From: Nitrospirales bacterium
GTDB lineage: Bacteria; Nitrospirota; Nitrospiria; Nitrospirales; UBA8639
NCBI GenBank assembly: GCA_031315915.1
Contig: JALDRK010000009.1
Coordinates: 55,943-119,942 of the forward strand
Reading direction: 5' to 3'
DNA length: 64,000 nucleotides
Shown here: in pieces, positions 56,163 to 64,000 of the stretch
Layout of the letters: every line of letters starts with the position of its first letter
Position numbering within the stretch: the stretch's first letter is position 1
Notes under the pieces: generated by a model
Seen by the model: only the letters and a program-made list of their open reading frames with translations
Database searches by the model: none
What the model was told of the DNA's origin: nothing
Program-made: the position numbers and the translations under genes

Positions 56163-57989
56163 ATGAGCATTCTGGCAACGAAAGATACCCATGTGGTGAT
56201 TCAAGGTGGCGTGGCTGGCGTGAATGCGGCGCGCCGCATGGCTGAGTTCCGGTACATGATTAAACAACCCCTGAATGTATCCGCATTCGTGTATCCTCCC
56301 GATGCGGGAAAAACGAATGAAATTGTCTGCGGGACCGAACTTGTCGCGATTCCGATTTATCGCACCATTGCCGAAGCGACCGCGGCTCATCCGGAAATCA
56401 ACACAAGCCTGGTCTATATCGGAGCGGATCGGGCCTATGCCGGCACAATGGAAGCGCTTGACGATCCTCACATTAAAGCGGTCTCCATGATCACCGAGGG
56501 GGTGCCTGAAAAAGATGCCAAACTGCTAGGCAAGCATGCTCGAAAATTAGGGAAAATTTTCAATGGGCCGTCATCGATCGGGGTGGTGTCTGCCGGGGAG
56601 TGCCGATTGGGCGTGATTGGCGGGGCCTTTGATAATTTGGTGGCCTGTAAGTTGTATCGCCCGGGTTCCTTTGGTGTGATTACCAAGTCAGGCGGGTTGT
56701 CGAACGAAATTATCTGGATTTGTTCTCAATTTGCCGACGGCATTACCACGGCCATCGGCATAGGAGGCGATGCCTATCCTGGAACCGACTATGTGTCGTA
56801 TTTGGAAATGTTTGAAAAGGATACGCAGACCAAAGCGGTTGTGATCGTCGGAGAAATGGGTGGCGATCTTGAAGAGCGGGCCGCCGAATGGTTTGGGGCG
56901 AAAAAGCGACGGATTAAGCTGCTCTCTGTCGTTTCCGGGTTCTGCCAGGAAAGCTTGCCTAAGGGAATGAAGTTCGGTCATGCGGGCGCCAAGGAAGGAT
57001 TGAAGGGTGAAGGGTCGGCCAGGGCAAAATCCGATGCACTCAAGAAATCCGGCGCGATTGTGCCGGACACCTTCGGAGCCTTGGGACCCGCCATCAAGGC
57101 CACGTATGAAGAATTGGTGAAAAGTGGACAGGTCCAGCCGATACCGGATTTGGCTGAGGCTGAATTACCGCGTCTGCCCAAAACTATCGAAGAGGCAAAG
57201 AAGGATGGCGAAGTCCTGATTGCCCCATTGATCCGTACGACGATCAGCGATGATCGTGGTGACGAACCTCTGTATCAAGGCTATCCCGCTTCAGAACTCA
57301 TCAATGCCGGGTATGATATCCCGCATATTATCGGGTTGCTGTGGGACAACCGTCTGGTCTCCAAACAAGAAGCGGAAATTATTAAACGCATCATCATGCT
57401 CTCCGCCGATCATGGCCCTTGTGTCAGCGGGGCCTTGACTACGGTCATTGCGGCCTGTGCAGGAATTGGTTTGTCGCAGGCGGTAGCCGCCGGCATGATT
57501 ATGATCGGCCCCCGTTTCGGCGGGGCGGTGACGGATGCCGGTCGCTGGTTCAAATATGCCATCGATAATAAAATGACCGTCGACGATTTCTTGGCTTACA
57601 TGAAGAAAAACGTCGGACCGGTCCCAGGCATTGGACATCGGGTCAAGAGCCTACGCAACCCGGATAAACGGGTGAAAGAATTGGTGGGCTATGTCAAAAG
57701 CTTGAATATCAAGACCCCACATTTGGATTTTGCCCTGGAAGTTGAAAAGATTACGGCTACCAAAAAAGACAATCTGATTCTCAATGTGGATGGAACTATG
57801 GCAGCGGTCCTGGTGGATATCGGATTCCCCGTGGACAGTTTGAACGGGTTCTTTATCTTGGCCAGAACGATCGGGATGATCGGTCACTGGACGGATCAAA
57901 AACGGCAAAGCAGCCGGCTGATCCGTCTGTTCGATTATCTGGTGAATTATGCGTCGCCGAAGCGTCGGGAAGTGCCGCCGTTGAAATAA
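56163..57989 (+). CDS. aclA: ATP-citrate lyase, alpha (large) subunit
   Basis: 608 residues. The N-terminal succinyl-CoA synthetase-like part includes GECRLGVIGG and the active-site histidine, likely His273, in KFGHAGAKEG that is phosphorylated by ATP. The C-terminal citrate synthase-like domain has LSADHGPCVSGALTTVIAA, GPRFGGAVTDAGRWF and IGHRVKSLRNPDKR. It completes the lyase with AclB, 36 bp upstream. AGGAGAC precedes the start. Confidence 0.95.
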   Translation: MSILATKDTHVVIQGGVAGVNAARRMAEFRYMIKQPLNVSAFVYPPDAGKTNEIVCGTELVAIPIYRTIAEATAAHPEINTSLVYIGADRAYAGTMEALDDPHIKAVSMITEGVPEKDAKLLGKHARKLGKIFNGPSSIGVVSAGECRLGVIGGAFDNLVACKLYRPGSFGVITKSGGLSNEIIWICSQFADGITTAIGIGGDAYPGTDYVSYLEMFEKDTQTKAVVIVGEMGGDLEERAAEWFGAKKRRIKLLSVVSGFCQESLPKGMKFGHAGAKEGLKGEGSARAKSDALKKSGAIVPDTFGALGPAIKATYEELVKSGQVQPIPDLAEAELPRLPKTIEEAKKDGEVLIAPLIRTTISDDRGDEPLYQGYPASELINAGYDIPHIIGLLWDNRLVSKQEAEIIKRIIMLSADHGPCVSGALTTVIAACAGIGLSQAVAAGMIMIGPRFGGAVTDAGRWFKYAIDNKMTVDDFLAYMKKNVGPVPGIGHRVKSLRNPDKRVKELVGYVKSLNIKTPHLDFALEVEKITATKKDNLILNVDGTMAAVLVDIGFPVDSLNGFFILARTIGMIGHWTDQKRQSSRLIRLFDYLVNYASPKRREVPPLK

Positions 57990-58046
57990 TGTCGAAGTCA
58001 TCATAGGGGCCTTTATATTAAGGAACTCAACAGAGGAGAGAGGGTT

Positions 58047-60293
58047 ATGTCGATAGAAATGGTCAAAAAACTGTATGCATCCATGCCGGGTATTGTCGAA
58101 AAAGCCAGGAAGAAATTTGGTCGTCCACTGACACTCACGGAGAAAATTCTCGTCAGTCATGCTGATGACTTCGATTCACAGGTGTGGGAACGGGGAAAAG
58201 CCATGTTGGCTTTACGGCCTGATCGGGTGGCCATGCAGGATGCCACGGCACAGATGGCGATGCTGCAATTCATGCAAGCCAACAAAAAGAACGTGGCCGT
58301 ACCCAGTACCATTCACTGCGATCATTTGATCCGTGCCGAAGTGGGTTCTGAAAAAGATTTGCTCCGGGCCTGCGATGAAAACAAGGAAGTCTATAACTTT
58401 CTTGCCTCCGCTGCGAAAAAATACGGCATCGGTTTTTGGAAGCCTGGCGCGGGTATTATTCATCAAGTGGTCTTGGAAAACTATGCATTCCCTGGCGGGT
58501 TGATCATCGGGACCGACTCGCATACGCCGAATGGCGGCGGGTTGGGCATGTTGGCCATTGGCGTGGGTGGAGCCGATGCCGGCGAAGTGATGGCCGGGCT
58601 TCCCTGGGAAGTGCTGCACCCCAAATTGATCGGGGTGCGGTTAACGGGAAAGTTAAGCGGATGGGCTTCACCAAAAGACGTCATTCTTTACTTGTGCGGA
58701 CTGCTCACCGTCAAAGGCGGAACCAATAAAATTGTGGAATATTTCGGGCCTGGCGCCGAAACCATCAGTGCCACGGGAAAAGGGACGATCACGAATATGG
58801 GGGCAGAGCTGGGTGCCACGACGTCGATATTCCCCTTCGACTCAAAAATGGTGGCGTATTTGGATATCACTGAACGGGCCGATATTGCCAAGCTGGCTGA
58901 GGCGAATCGGGACATGTTGGTTGCCGATCCTGAAGTCTATCAATCCCCGGAAAAGTATTACGACCAGATTGTGGAAATCGATCTGTCGGCCTTAGAGCCC
59001 CACGTGGTGGGTCCTCATACGCCGGATCTGGCGCGCCCCATTTCCAAAATGGCGGCCGAGGCCAAAGAAAAAGGGTATCCGGTTGAGTTGAAAGCGACTC
59101 TGGTGGGAAGCTGCACCAATTCGTCCTATGAAGATATTAGCCGAGCCGCTCATATTGCCCAGCAAGGGCTGAAAGCCGGCCTCAAAGCTAAAACGGCATT
59201 TTTGGTGAGTCCAGGCTCCGAGCGGATTTTCCACACCATGAAACGTGAAGGGTTTATGAAGACGTTCGAGGATATGGGTGCCACCGTTTTGGCCAATGCC
59301 TGCGGACCCTGTATCGGCCAGTGGAAGCGGGCTGATGCGGTAAAGGGCAAAGCGGACTCTATTGTGAGTACCTTTAATCGCAACTTTCCCGGTCGTAATG
59401 ACGGTGTGGCCGAAACCTTATCCTTCCTGGCCGGTCCTGAAGTAGTAACGGCCTATGCGTTTGCCGGGGACCTGACCTTTGATCCGGTTCATGGCACGTT
59501 GAAGACGGCCGATGGAAAGGATTTTAAATTTACCGTGCCCCAGGGAGATGAATTACCGGCGAAAGGTTTTGCAAAAGGTGAAGAAGGTTTCGTGCCTCCT
59601 GCCGAAAACGGCGAGGGGTTACAAGTGGAAATTCCTCCCACCAGTGAACGGCTCCAATTGTTACAACCATTTCCGAAATGGGACGGCAAGGATTTTGAAA
59701 AACTTCCTCTTCTGCTCAAGACCAAAGGCAAGACCACCACTGACCATATCTCGCCTGCCGGTCCCTGGCTCAAGTTCCGTGGGCACTTGGATAGGATCAG
59801 CGATAACATGTTCCTGGGAGCCAATAATGCGTTCTCGGGAGAAGCCGGAAAGGGTAACAATGTGTTGACCGGAGATTCCGGTTTAACCATTGCCCAAATA
59901 GCCAGGGATTATAAGGGAAAGGGAATCGGTTCCTTTGTCGTTGGCGATGAAAACTATGGTGAGGGAAGCAGTCGTGAGCATGCGGCGATGTCTCCAAGAT
60001 TCCTTGGAGTGTTGGCCGTACTGGTGAAAAGCTTCGCCAGAATTCATGAAACCAATCTCAAGAAACAAGGTATCCTTCCTTTGACGTTTGCCGACCCCAA
60101 GGATTATGACCAGTTTGAGCAGGAAGACCGTGTGAGCGTCATAGGATTGAAAGACCTGGCTCCCGGGAAGCCTGTTTCCGTAGTTATCCATAAAAAAGAC
60201 GGGAAGGAAATCACGATTCAGGCCAATCACAGTATGACGGAACAGCAGATTGTCTGGTTCCAGGCCGGGTCGGCACTCAATGCCTTGAATTAA
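58047..60293 (+). CDS. acn: Aconitate hydratase (mitochondrial-type)
   Basis: 748 residues. The [4Fe-4S] ligands are in GSCTNSSYED (about residue 355) and NACGPCIGQW (about 418 and 421). TDSHTPNGGG and GDENYGEGSSREHAA, with the active-site Ser-Arg, confirm the family. The length and signatures fit the mitochondrial-type enzyme rather than AcnB. It interconverts isocitrate and citrate between Icd and ATP-citrate lyase. AGGAGAGAGGG precedes the ATG, 57 bp after aclA. Confidence 0.96.
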   Translation: MSIEMVKKLYASMPGIVEKARKKFGRPLTLTEKILVSHADDFDSQVWERGKAMLALRPDRVAMQDATAQMAMLQFMQANKKNVAVPSTIHCDHLIRAEVGSEKDLLRACDENKEVYNFLASAAKKYGIGFWKPGAGIIHQVVLENYAFPGGLIIGTDSHTPNGGGLGMLAIGVGGADAGEVMAGLPWEVLHPKLIGVRLTGKLSGWASPKDVILYLCGLLTVKGGTNKIVEYFGPGAETISATGKGTITNMGAELGATTSIFPFDSKMVAYLDITERADIAKLAEANRDMLVADPEVYQSPEKYYDQIVEIDLSALEPHVVGPHTPDLARPISKMAAEAKEKGYPVELKATLVGSCTNSSYEDISRAAHIAQQGLKAGLKAKTAFLVSPGSERIFHTMKREGFMKTFEDMGATVLANACGPCIGQWKRADAVKGKADSIVSTFNRNFPGRNDGVAETLSFLAGPEVVTAYAFAGDLTFDPVHGTLKTADGKDFKFTVPQGDELPAKGFAKGEEGFVPPAENGEGLQVEIPPTSERLQLLQPFPKWDGKDFEKLPLLLKTKGKTTTDHISPAGPWLKFRGHLDRISDNMFLGANNAFSGEAGKGNNVLTGDSGLTIAQIARDYKGKGIGSFVVGDENYGEGSSREHAAMSPRFLGVLAVLVKSFARIHETNLKKQGILPLTFADPKDYDQFEQEDRVSVIGLKDLAPGKPVSVVIHKKDGKEITIQANHSMTEQQIVWFQAGSALNALN

Positions 60294-60394
60294 TGCAACG
60301 CCGGGCTGTGGGTATGAAATGCCTTTTTGGTTATCTAACTAGATAGAGAAGCCGCTTTGACAATACGATTCCAAATATCCAAATTAGGGAATCT

Positions 60395-61099
60395 ATGAAA
60401 TCGCAAGATGTCGTTGAACAAGATCAGGCGATTCAACCGCAGATGGTGTCGGTTGAAATAGAGGGGAAGCGCTATCAAGTGCCCGCAGGCATCACCCTTA
60501 TGAAGGCCCTGTGGTATACCGGGAAAAACGTCATCCGGGGGGCCGGATGCCTGGGAGGGTTTTGCGGGGCCTGTGCAACTTATTACCGAACCAAGGACGA
60601 TCCCAAAGTCAAAACCTGTTTGGCCTGTTCCAAAGCGGTCGAGGACGGTATGTCCTTTTCCTTTATGCCGGCGTTTCCGGCCAGAAAAGCTTCGTACGAT
60701 CTCATTCAGTTAAAAGACCCCAAACAGGATTTATTTGAGTTGTACCCCGAGGCACCCCTGTGCCGGAATTGTAATGCCTGCACCGAAGCCTGTCCGCAAT
60801 CCATTGACGTTCGCGAGGGCGTGTGGAAAGCGGTCTTTGGAGATTTCAAAGCGGTGTCCGAAATGTTCATGGATTGTGTGATGTGCGGTATGTGCACTCC
60901 GGTGTGCATTGCCGATATTGCACCCAATCTGGTGGCTCTTTATGCCAGTCGTGCGCAGGGGGTGCACTTTACGGATAAGCCCGAGGGCCTTGATACTCGA
61001 ATTCAGGAAATAACCGACGGCAAATTCAACCAGGATTGGGATCGGGTCATGAAACTCTCCGATGAGGAACTGCAAAACACCACCGCTGCCGCGAAATAA
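60395..61099 (+). CDS. frdB: Fumarate reductase/succinate dehydrogenase-type iron-sulfur subunit
   Basis: 234 residues. A plant-type ferredoxin fold comes first, with [2Fe-2S] cysteines in GAGCLGGFCGACATY and KTCLAC. A helical domain follows with CRNCNACTEACPQS and CVMCGMCTPVC, each a [4Fe-4S]-type set. It is shorter than classical FrdB. No membrane-anchor subunit lies nearby, so it may belong to a soluble fumarate reductase of the rTCA cycle. The gap of 101 bp to acn has only weak promoter-like elements. Confidence 0.88.
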   Translation: MKSQDVVEQDQAIQPQMVSVEIEGKRYQVPAGITLMKALWYTGKNVIRGAGCLGGFCGACATYYRTKDDPKVKTCLACSKAVEDGMSFSFMPAFPARKASYDLIQLKDPKQDLFELYPEAPLCRNCNACTEACPQSIDVREGVWKAVFGDFKAVSEMFMDCVMCGMCTPVCIADIAPNLVALYASRAQGVHFTDKPEGLDTRIQEITDGKFNQDWDRVMKLSDEELQNTTAAAK

Positions 61100-61119
61100 G
61101 TTTCCAACCGATTAATCCT

Positions 61120-62699
61120 ATGGATCTGATTGCCGAGCAAAACCTGGTTCACAAAACGCGGGATGCCCGACGGGCGCAAACCATGCCCAAGCTGTCTCCG
61201 GCCGAGCGGGATACCCTAATAAAAAAATACCATCCCGATCATCGGGCTCACGCCTATCGTCCCATTAAATTCGGACCGAATGCGGGGGAGTTAACGGTGA
61301 CCGAGGTGGCTAACTTACTGGAAGGGGATAGTCCCATCCCGTCTGATTTTGTTCCAAAGCCCGAGTACAGCGTTGATGTGTTGGTCGTGGGCGGCGGCGG
61401 CGCCGGGTGCGCGTCAGCCCTGCACGCTCATGCTCAGGGAGCCAATGTGCTGTTGGCCACGAAGCTTCGCCTCGGCGACTCCAATTCCGTGATGGCGCAA
61501 GGCGGAATGCAGATAGCCGTTGCCCCTGATGATTCTCCGGTCCAGCATTTCCTGGATACCCTCAAGGGCGGTCACATGAAAAACGACCATCAGCTCCTGA
61601 AGGTCATGGTGGAGGAAGGGCCTTCAATCGGAAAGTGGCTCCTGGAGTTGGGGGTTTTATTTGATCGGGATGCCGATGGCAATCTCCATGTGAAAAAAGG
61701 CGGCGGTAGTTCCAAAGCCCGATTGGTCACCTGTTCAGACTATACCGGGTTGGAAATCATGCGGGTACTAAAGGATGAGGTGCTGAATCAAAAAATTCCC
61801 CTCCTGGAATTTGCCGCGGTGGTGGAACTGCTCAGTGATGGCAAGGGGGCTTGCACAGGAGCCATCCTGCGTGATCTGGATAATAACCGGTTGATCGTTG
61901 TGGCGGCGAAGACGGTAATTTTAGCCACAGGTGGTATCGGTCGCCTCCACATTCAGGGGTTTCCGACGAGCAATCATTTTGGGGCGACGGGGGATGCCCT
62001 GGTGTTGGCCTACCGGCTGGGGGCGCCTTTGGTGCAAATCGACACGTTTCAATATCACCCCTCAGGCGGGATTTATCCCGAGCAATTGGTCGGGGCTCTG
62101 GTGACCGAAGGCATACGTTCCGAAGGCGGTCATTTGGTCAATGGCAAGGGTGAGCGCTTTGTGAATGAATTGGACACCCGCGATGTCGTCTCGTCTTCGA
62201 TCATTCGGGAGTGTGAAGAAGGGCGTGGGGTACGGACGGCCTCAGGACACGTCGGTGTGTGGCTGGATACGCCTTTGCTGGATGTTGAGCATGGACCAGG
62301 CACTCTGGATAAACATTTTCCTGCCATGGTCCGGCAATACGAACGGTACCAGGTCGATATCCGCAAAGACCCCGTCTTGATTTATCCGACGCTTCATTAT
62401 CAAAACGGCGGCGTCAAAATTGATACGAACGGAGAAACTCCCGCCCCGAACTTATTTGTAGCGGGGGAGGCCTCAGGCGGCCTGCATGGGCGCAATCGGT
62501 TGATGGGCAATTCCTCTTGGATCTGATGGTCTTCGGCAAACGGGCCGGTATGAATGCCGCCCAGCGCGCCAAGTCCATGCCCCAAGGCAAGCTCACGTTG
62601 GCCCATGTTCAGGCCTTTCGCGAAGAAGCCAAAAAGCATCATGGTACCAGCGGCATGGTCTCTCCTATGGTATTGCCGGCGTATACGAGACAGGTCTAG
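61120..62699 (+). pseudogene. frdA: Fumarate reductase flavoprotein subunit, one apparent frameshift (possible sequence error)
   Basis: From the ATG at 61120 the FAD domain has VLVVGGGGAGCASALHA and MAQGGMQIAV. Substrate-side residues appear in TFQYHPSGGIYPEQLVGALVTEGIRSEGG, read across two lines, and ERFVNELDTRDVVS. The frame ends at 62526 after RLMGNSSWI. One base earlier-frame reading gives LDLMVFGKRAGMNAAQRA and runs to the stop at 62699, so restoring a C in AATTCC(C)TC near 62512 would rejoin a protein of about 526 residues. All other parts look normal. As an rTCA enzyme it should be essential, so a sequencing or assembly error is quite likely. Confidence 0.85.
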
Positions 62700-62810
62700 C
62701 GCACGGAAGTTTTCCCCGCATGTGGGAGCCTGTTGTTCCGAAAGAGGAAACAAGGCCAGGGAACCAGCAACAGGACGCCTTAGGAACTCTCCAATTTATA
62801 AAGGACGATC

Positions 62811-63989
62811 ATGAATATTCACGAATTCCAAGCGAAACAACTGTTTGCCCAATTTGGTGTTCCCGTTCCCAAGGGAAAAGAATGTAAAAATCCACGTGCT
62901 GCGGAAAAATGGGCGGCTGCACTGGAAACATCCGTCTATGTGGTTAAGGCCCAGATTCACGCCGGTGGCAGGGGAAAGGCCGGCGGGGTCAAGCTCACCA
63001 AGAACCGGGAGGAAGTCCCGTCCATAGCCAAAGAATTAATCGGCAAAACATTGGTCACCCATCAGACCGGTCCCAAGGGCCGAAAAGTCCGCCGCCTCCT
63101 CATCGAAGAAGGAGCGGGAATTGCCAAGGAACTGTATTTGAGCCTTCTAGTGGACCGCGATTCCGGCTTTCCCACCTTTATTGCCAGTAAGGAAGGGGGC
63201 ATGGATATTGAGGAAGTGGCGGAACACACGCCTGAAAAGGTCCTCAAAGAGCCCATTGATCCGGCGGTGGGATTCCAAGGATACAACGGCAGAAATCTGG
63301 CCTATGCTCTGGGACTGCCTGAGCTTGAGCCGGCGGTGGTGAAACCCTTTCTCCAGATGTTGGATGATCTGTACCGCATGTTCATGGAGAAAAATGCCTC
63401 ACTGGTGGAGATTAATCCGTTGGTGATCACCACGGATAAACGATTGGTCGCACTGGATGGCAAAGTTTCCATCGATGACAATGCTCTCTATAAACATCCC
63501 GATGTTCAAAAGTTCAGAGACTTACACGAGGAAGAACCGTTGGAAATTGAAGCCGGCAAGAATAACCTGAACTACGTCAAACTCGACGGGGACATCGGTT
63601 GCATGGTCAACGGGGCCGGTTTGGCCATGGCGACAATGGATGTGATCAAGCTGGCGGGGTCGGAGCCGGCGAATTTTCTGGATGTGGGGGGAGGCGCCAC
63701 CAAAGAAACCGTGGCCGCGGGATTCCGCATCCTGCTCAAGGATAAAAAAGTCAAAGGGATTTTCATTAATATTTTCGGCGGCATCGTCCGTTGCGAACGC
63801 ATTGCCCATGGGGTCATCGATGCCGCCAAGGAAGTAGGCATCAAGCTTCCCGTGGTGGTTCGGCTGCAAGGCACCAATGCCGAAGAAGGCCGCAAACTGC
63901 TGGCCGACTCCGGGTTAAAAGTGGAAGGAGTCGCTGATCTATGGGAAGCGGCTCAACGGATTGTCGCTCTCCGGAAGAACAAGAAATAG
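62811..63989 (+). CDS. sucC: Succinyl-CoA synthetase, beta subunit (ADP-forming)
   Basis: 392 residues with an ATP-grasp domain: MNIHEFQAKQLFAQFGVPVP, KAQIHAGGRGKAGGVKL and SLVEINPLVITTD. The C-terminal part has FLDVGGGATKETVAAGF and NIFGGIVRCE. It makes succinyl-CoA from succinate, ATP and CoA in the reductive direction. AAAGGACG precedes the ATG. sucD is expected just past the window end, since only 11 bases remain. Confidence 0.96.
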   Translation: MNIHEFQAKQLFAQFGVPVPKGKECKNPRAAEKWAAALETSVYVVKAQIHAGGRGKAGGVKLTKNREEVPSIAKELIGKTLVTHQTGPKGRKVRRLLIEEGAGIAKELYLSLLVDRDSGFPTFIASKEGGMDIEEVAEHTPEKVLKEPIDPAVGFQGYNGRNLAYALGLPELEPAVVKPFLQMLDDLYRMFMEKNASLVEINPLVITTDKRLVALDGKVSIDDNALYKHPDVQKFRDLHEEEPLEIEAGKNNLNYVKLDGDIGCMVNGAGLAMATMDVIKLAGSEPANFLDVGGGATKETVAAGFRILLKDKKVKGIFINIFGGIVRCERIAHGVIDAAKEVGIKLPVVVRLQGTNAEEGRKLLADSGLKVEGVADLWEAAQRIVALRKNKK

Positions 63990-64000
63990 TCAATTATTCG

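Noticed and set aside
60357..60390. TTGACA before frdB as an internal promoter
   Set aside because: No acceptable -10 at 16-18 bp; the genes can be read from the aclB promoter.

Overview
The window looks like the chromosome of a Nitrospira-type nitrite-oxidising bacterium. The main reason is the right-hand third. It carries both subunits of a two-gene ATP-citrate lyase (aclB, aclA), aconitase, a monomeric NADP-isocitrate dehydrogenase, fumarate reductase-like subunits, succinyl-CoA synthetase beta and a multi-subunit 2-oxoacid:ferredoxin oxidoreductase. Together these are most of a reductive TCA (rTCA) cycle. Base composition looks near 50% GC, lower than most sequenced Nitrospira as I remember them, so a marine-type lineage is possible; this is inference, not a measurement.

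Layout. Positions 1-4.5 kb are accessory DNA: a DUF1016/YhcG-type nuclease fragment at the window edge, a frameshifted type I methyltransferase gene (hsdM), an AbiEi-like antitoxin with a palindromic operator, a heavily decayed nucleotidyltransferase partner, and a LAGLIDADG fragment. This block lies directly against the 3' end of ssrA, so it resembles an island at that classic integration site. The tmRNA gene (4557-5165, minus strand) is itself split in its T-loop by a 258-nt group I intron.

6.6-14.7 kb (minus strand) is an assimilatory sulfate reduction operon: an Rrf2 regulator, a sulfite reductase-TusA fusion, APS reductase, a DsrE protein, a TrpD2-like protein, and CysD/CysN. CysN carries a vestigial APS-kinase domain, which fits a route that reduces APS directly. 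15-38.8 kb is mostly core housekeeping (peroxiredoxin, dtd, murJ, ruvA, yebC, fmt, rsmA, ftsK, lolA, gph, thrH, cutA, an M23 peptidase) plus signalling proteins (HDOD-GGDEF, and a receiver with a C-terminal membrane helix).

39.3-43.5 kb is the oxidoreductase operon. Its beta, gamma and alpha genes are intact, but the two small genes between gamma and alpha are broken. 43.7-51.4 kb has surE, a DedA/YqaA protein, cysS, rlmB, a LuxR-type HTH protein, pilD and four minor pilin-like genes. 51.6-64 kb holds icd, a decayed methyltransferase and the operon aclB-aclA-acn-frdB-frdA-sucC; frdA is interrupted by an apparent one-base deletion.

The most interesting regulatory signal is a long, nearly identical promoter block before both icd and aclB: the box TGGGTCTTTTGATTGA, then a -35, a 17-bp spacer and a -10. 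A tandem, diverged version of the box precedes a good promoter upstream of the oxidoreductase operon. This suggests one regulator for the carbon-fixation genes.
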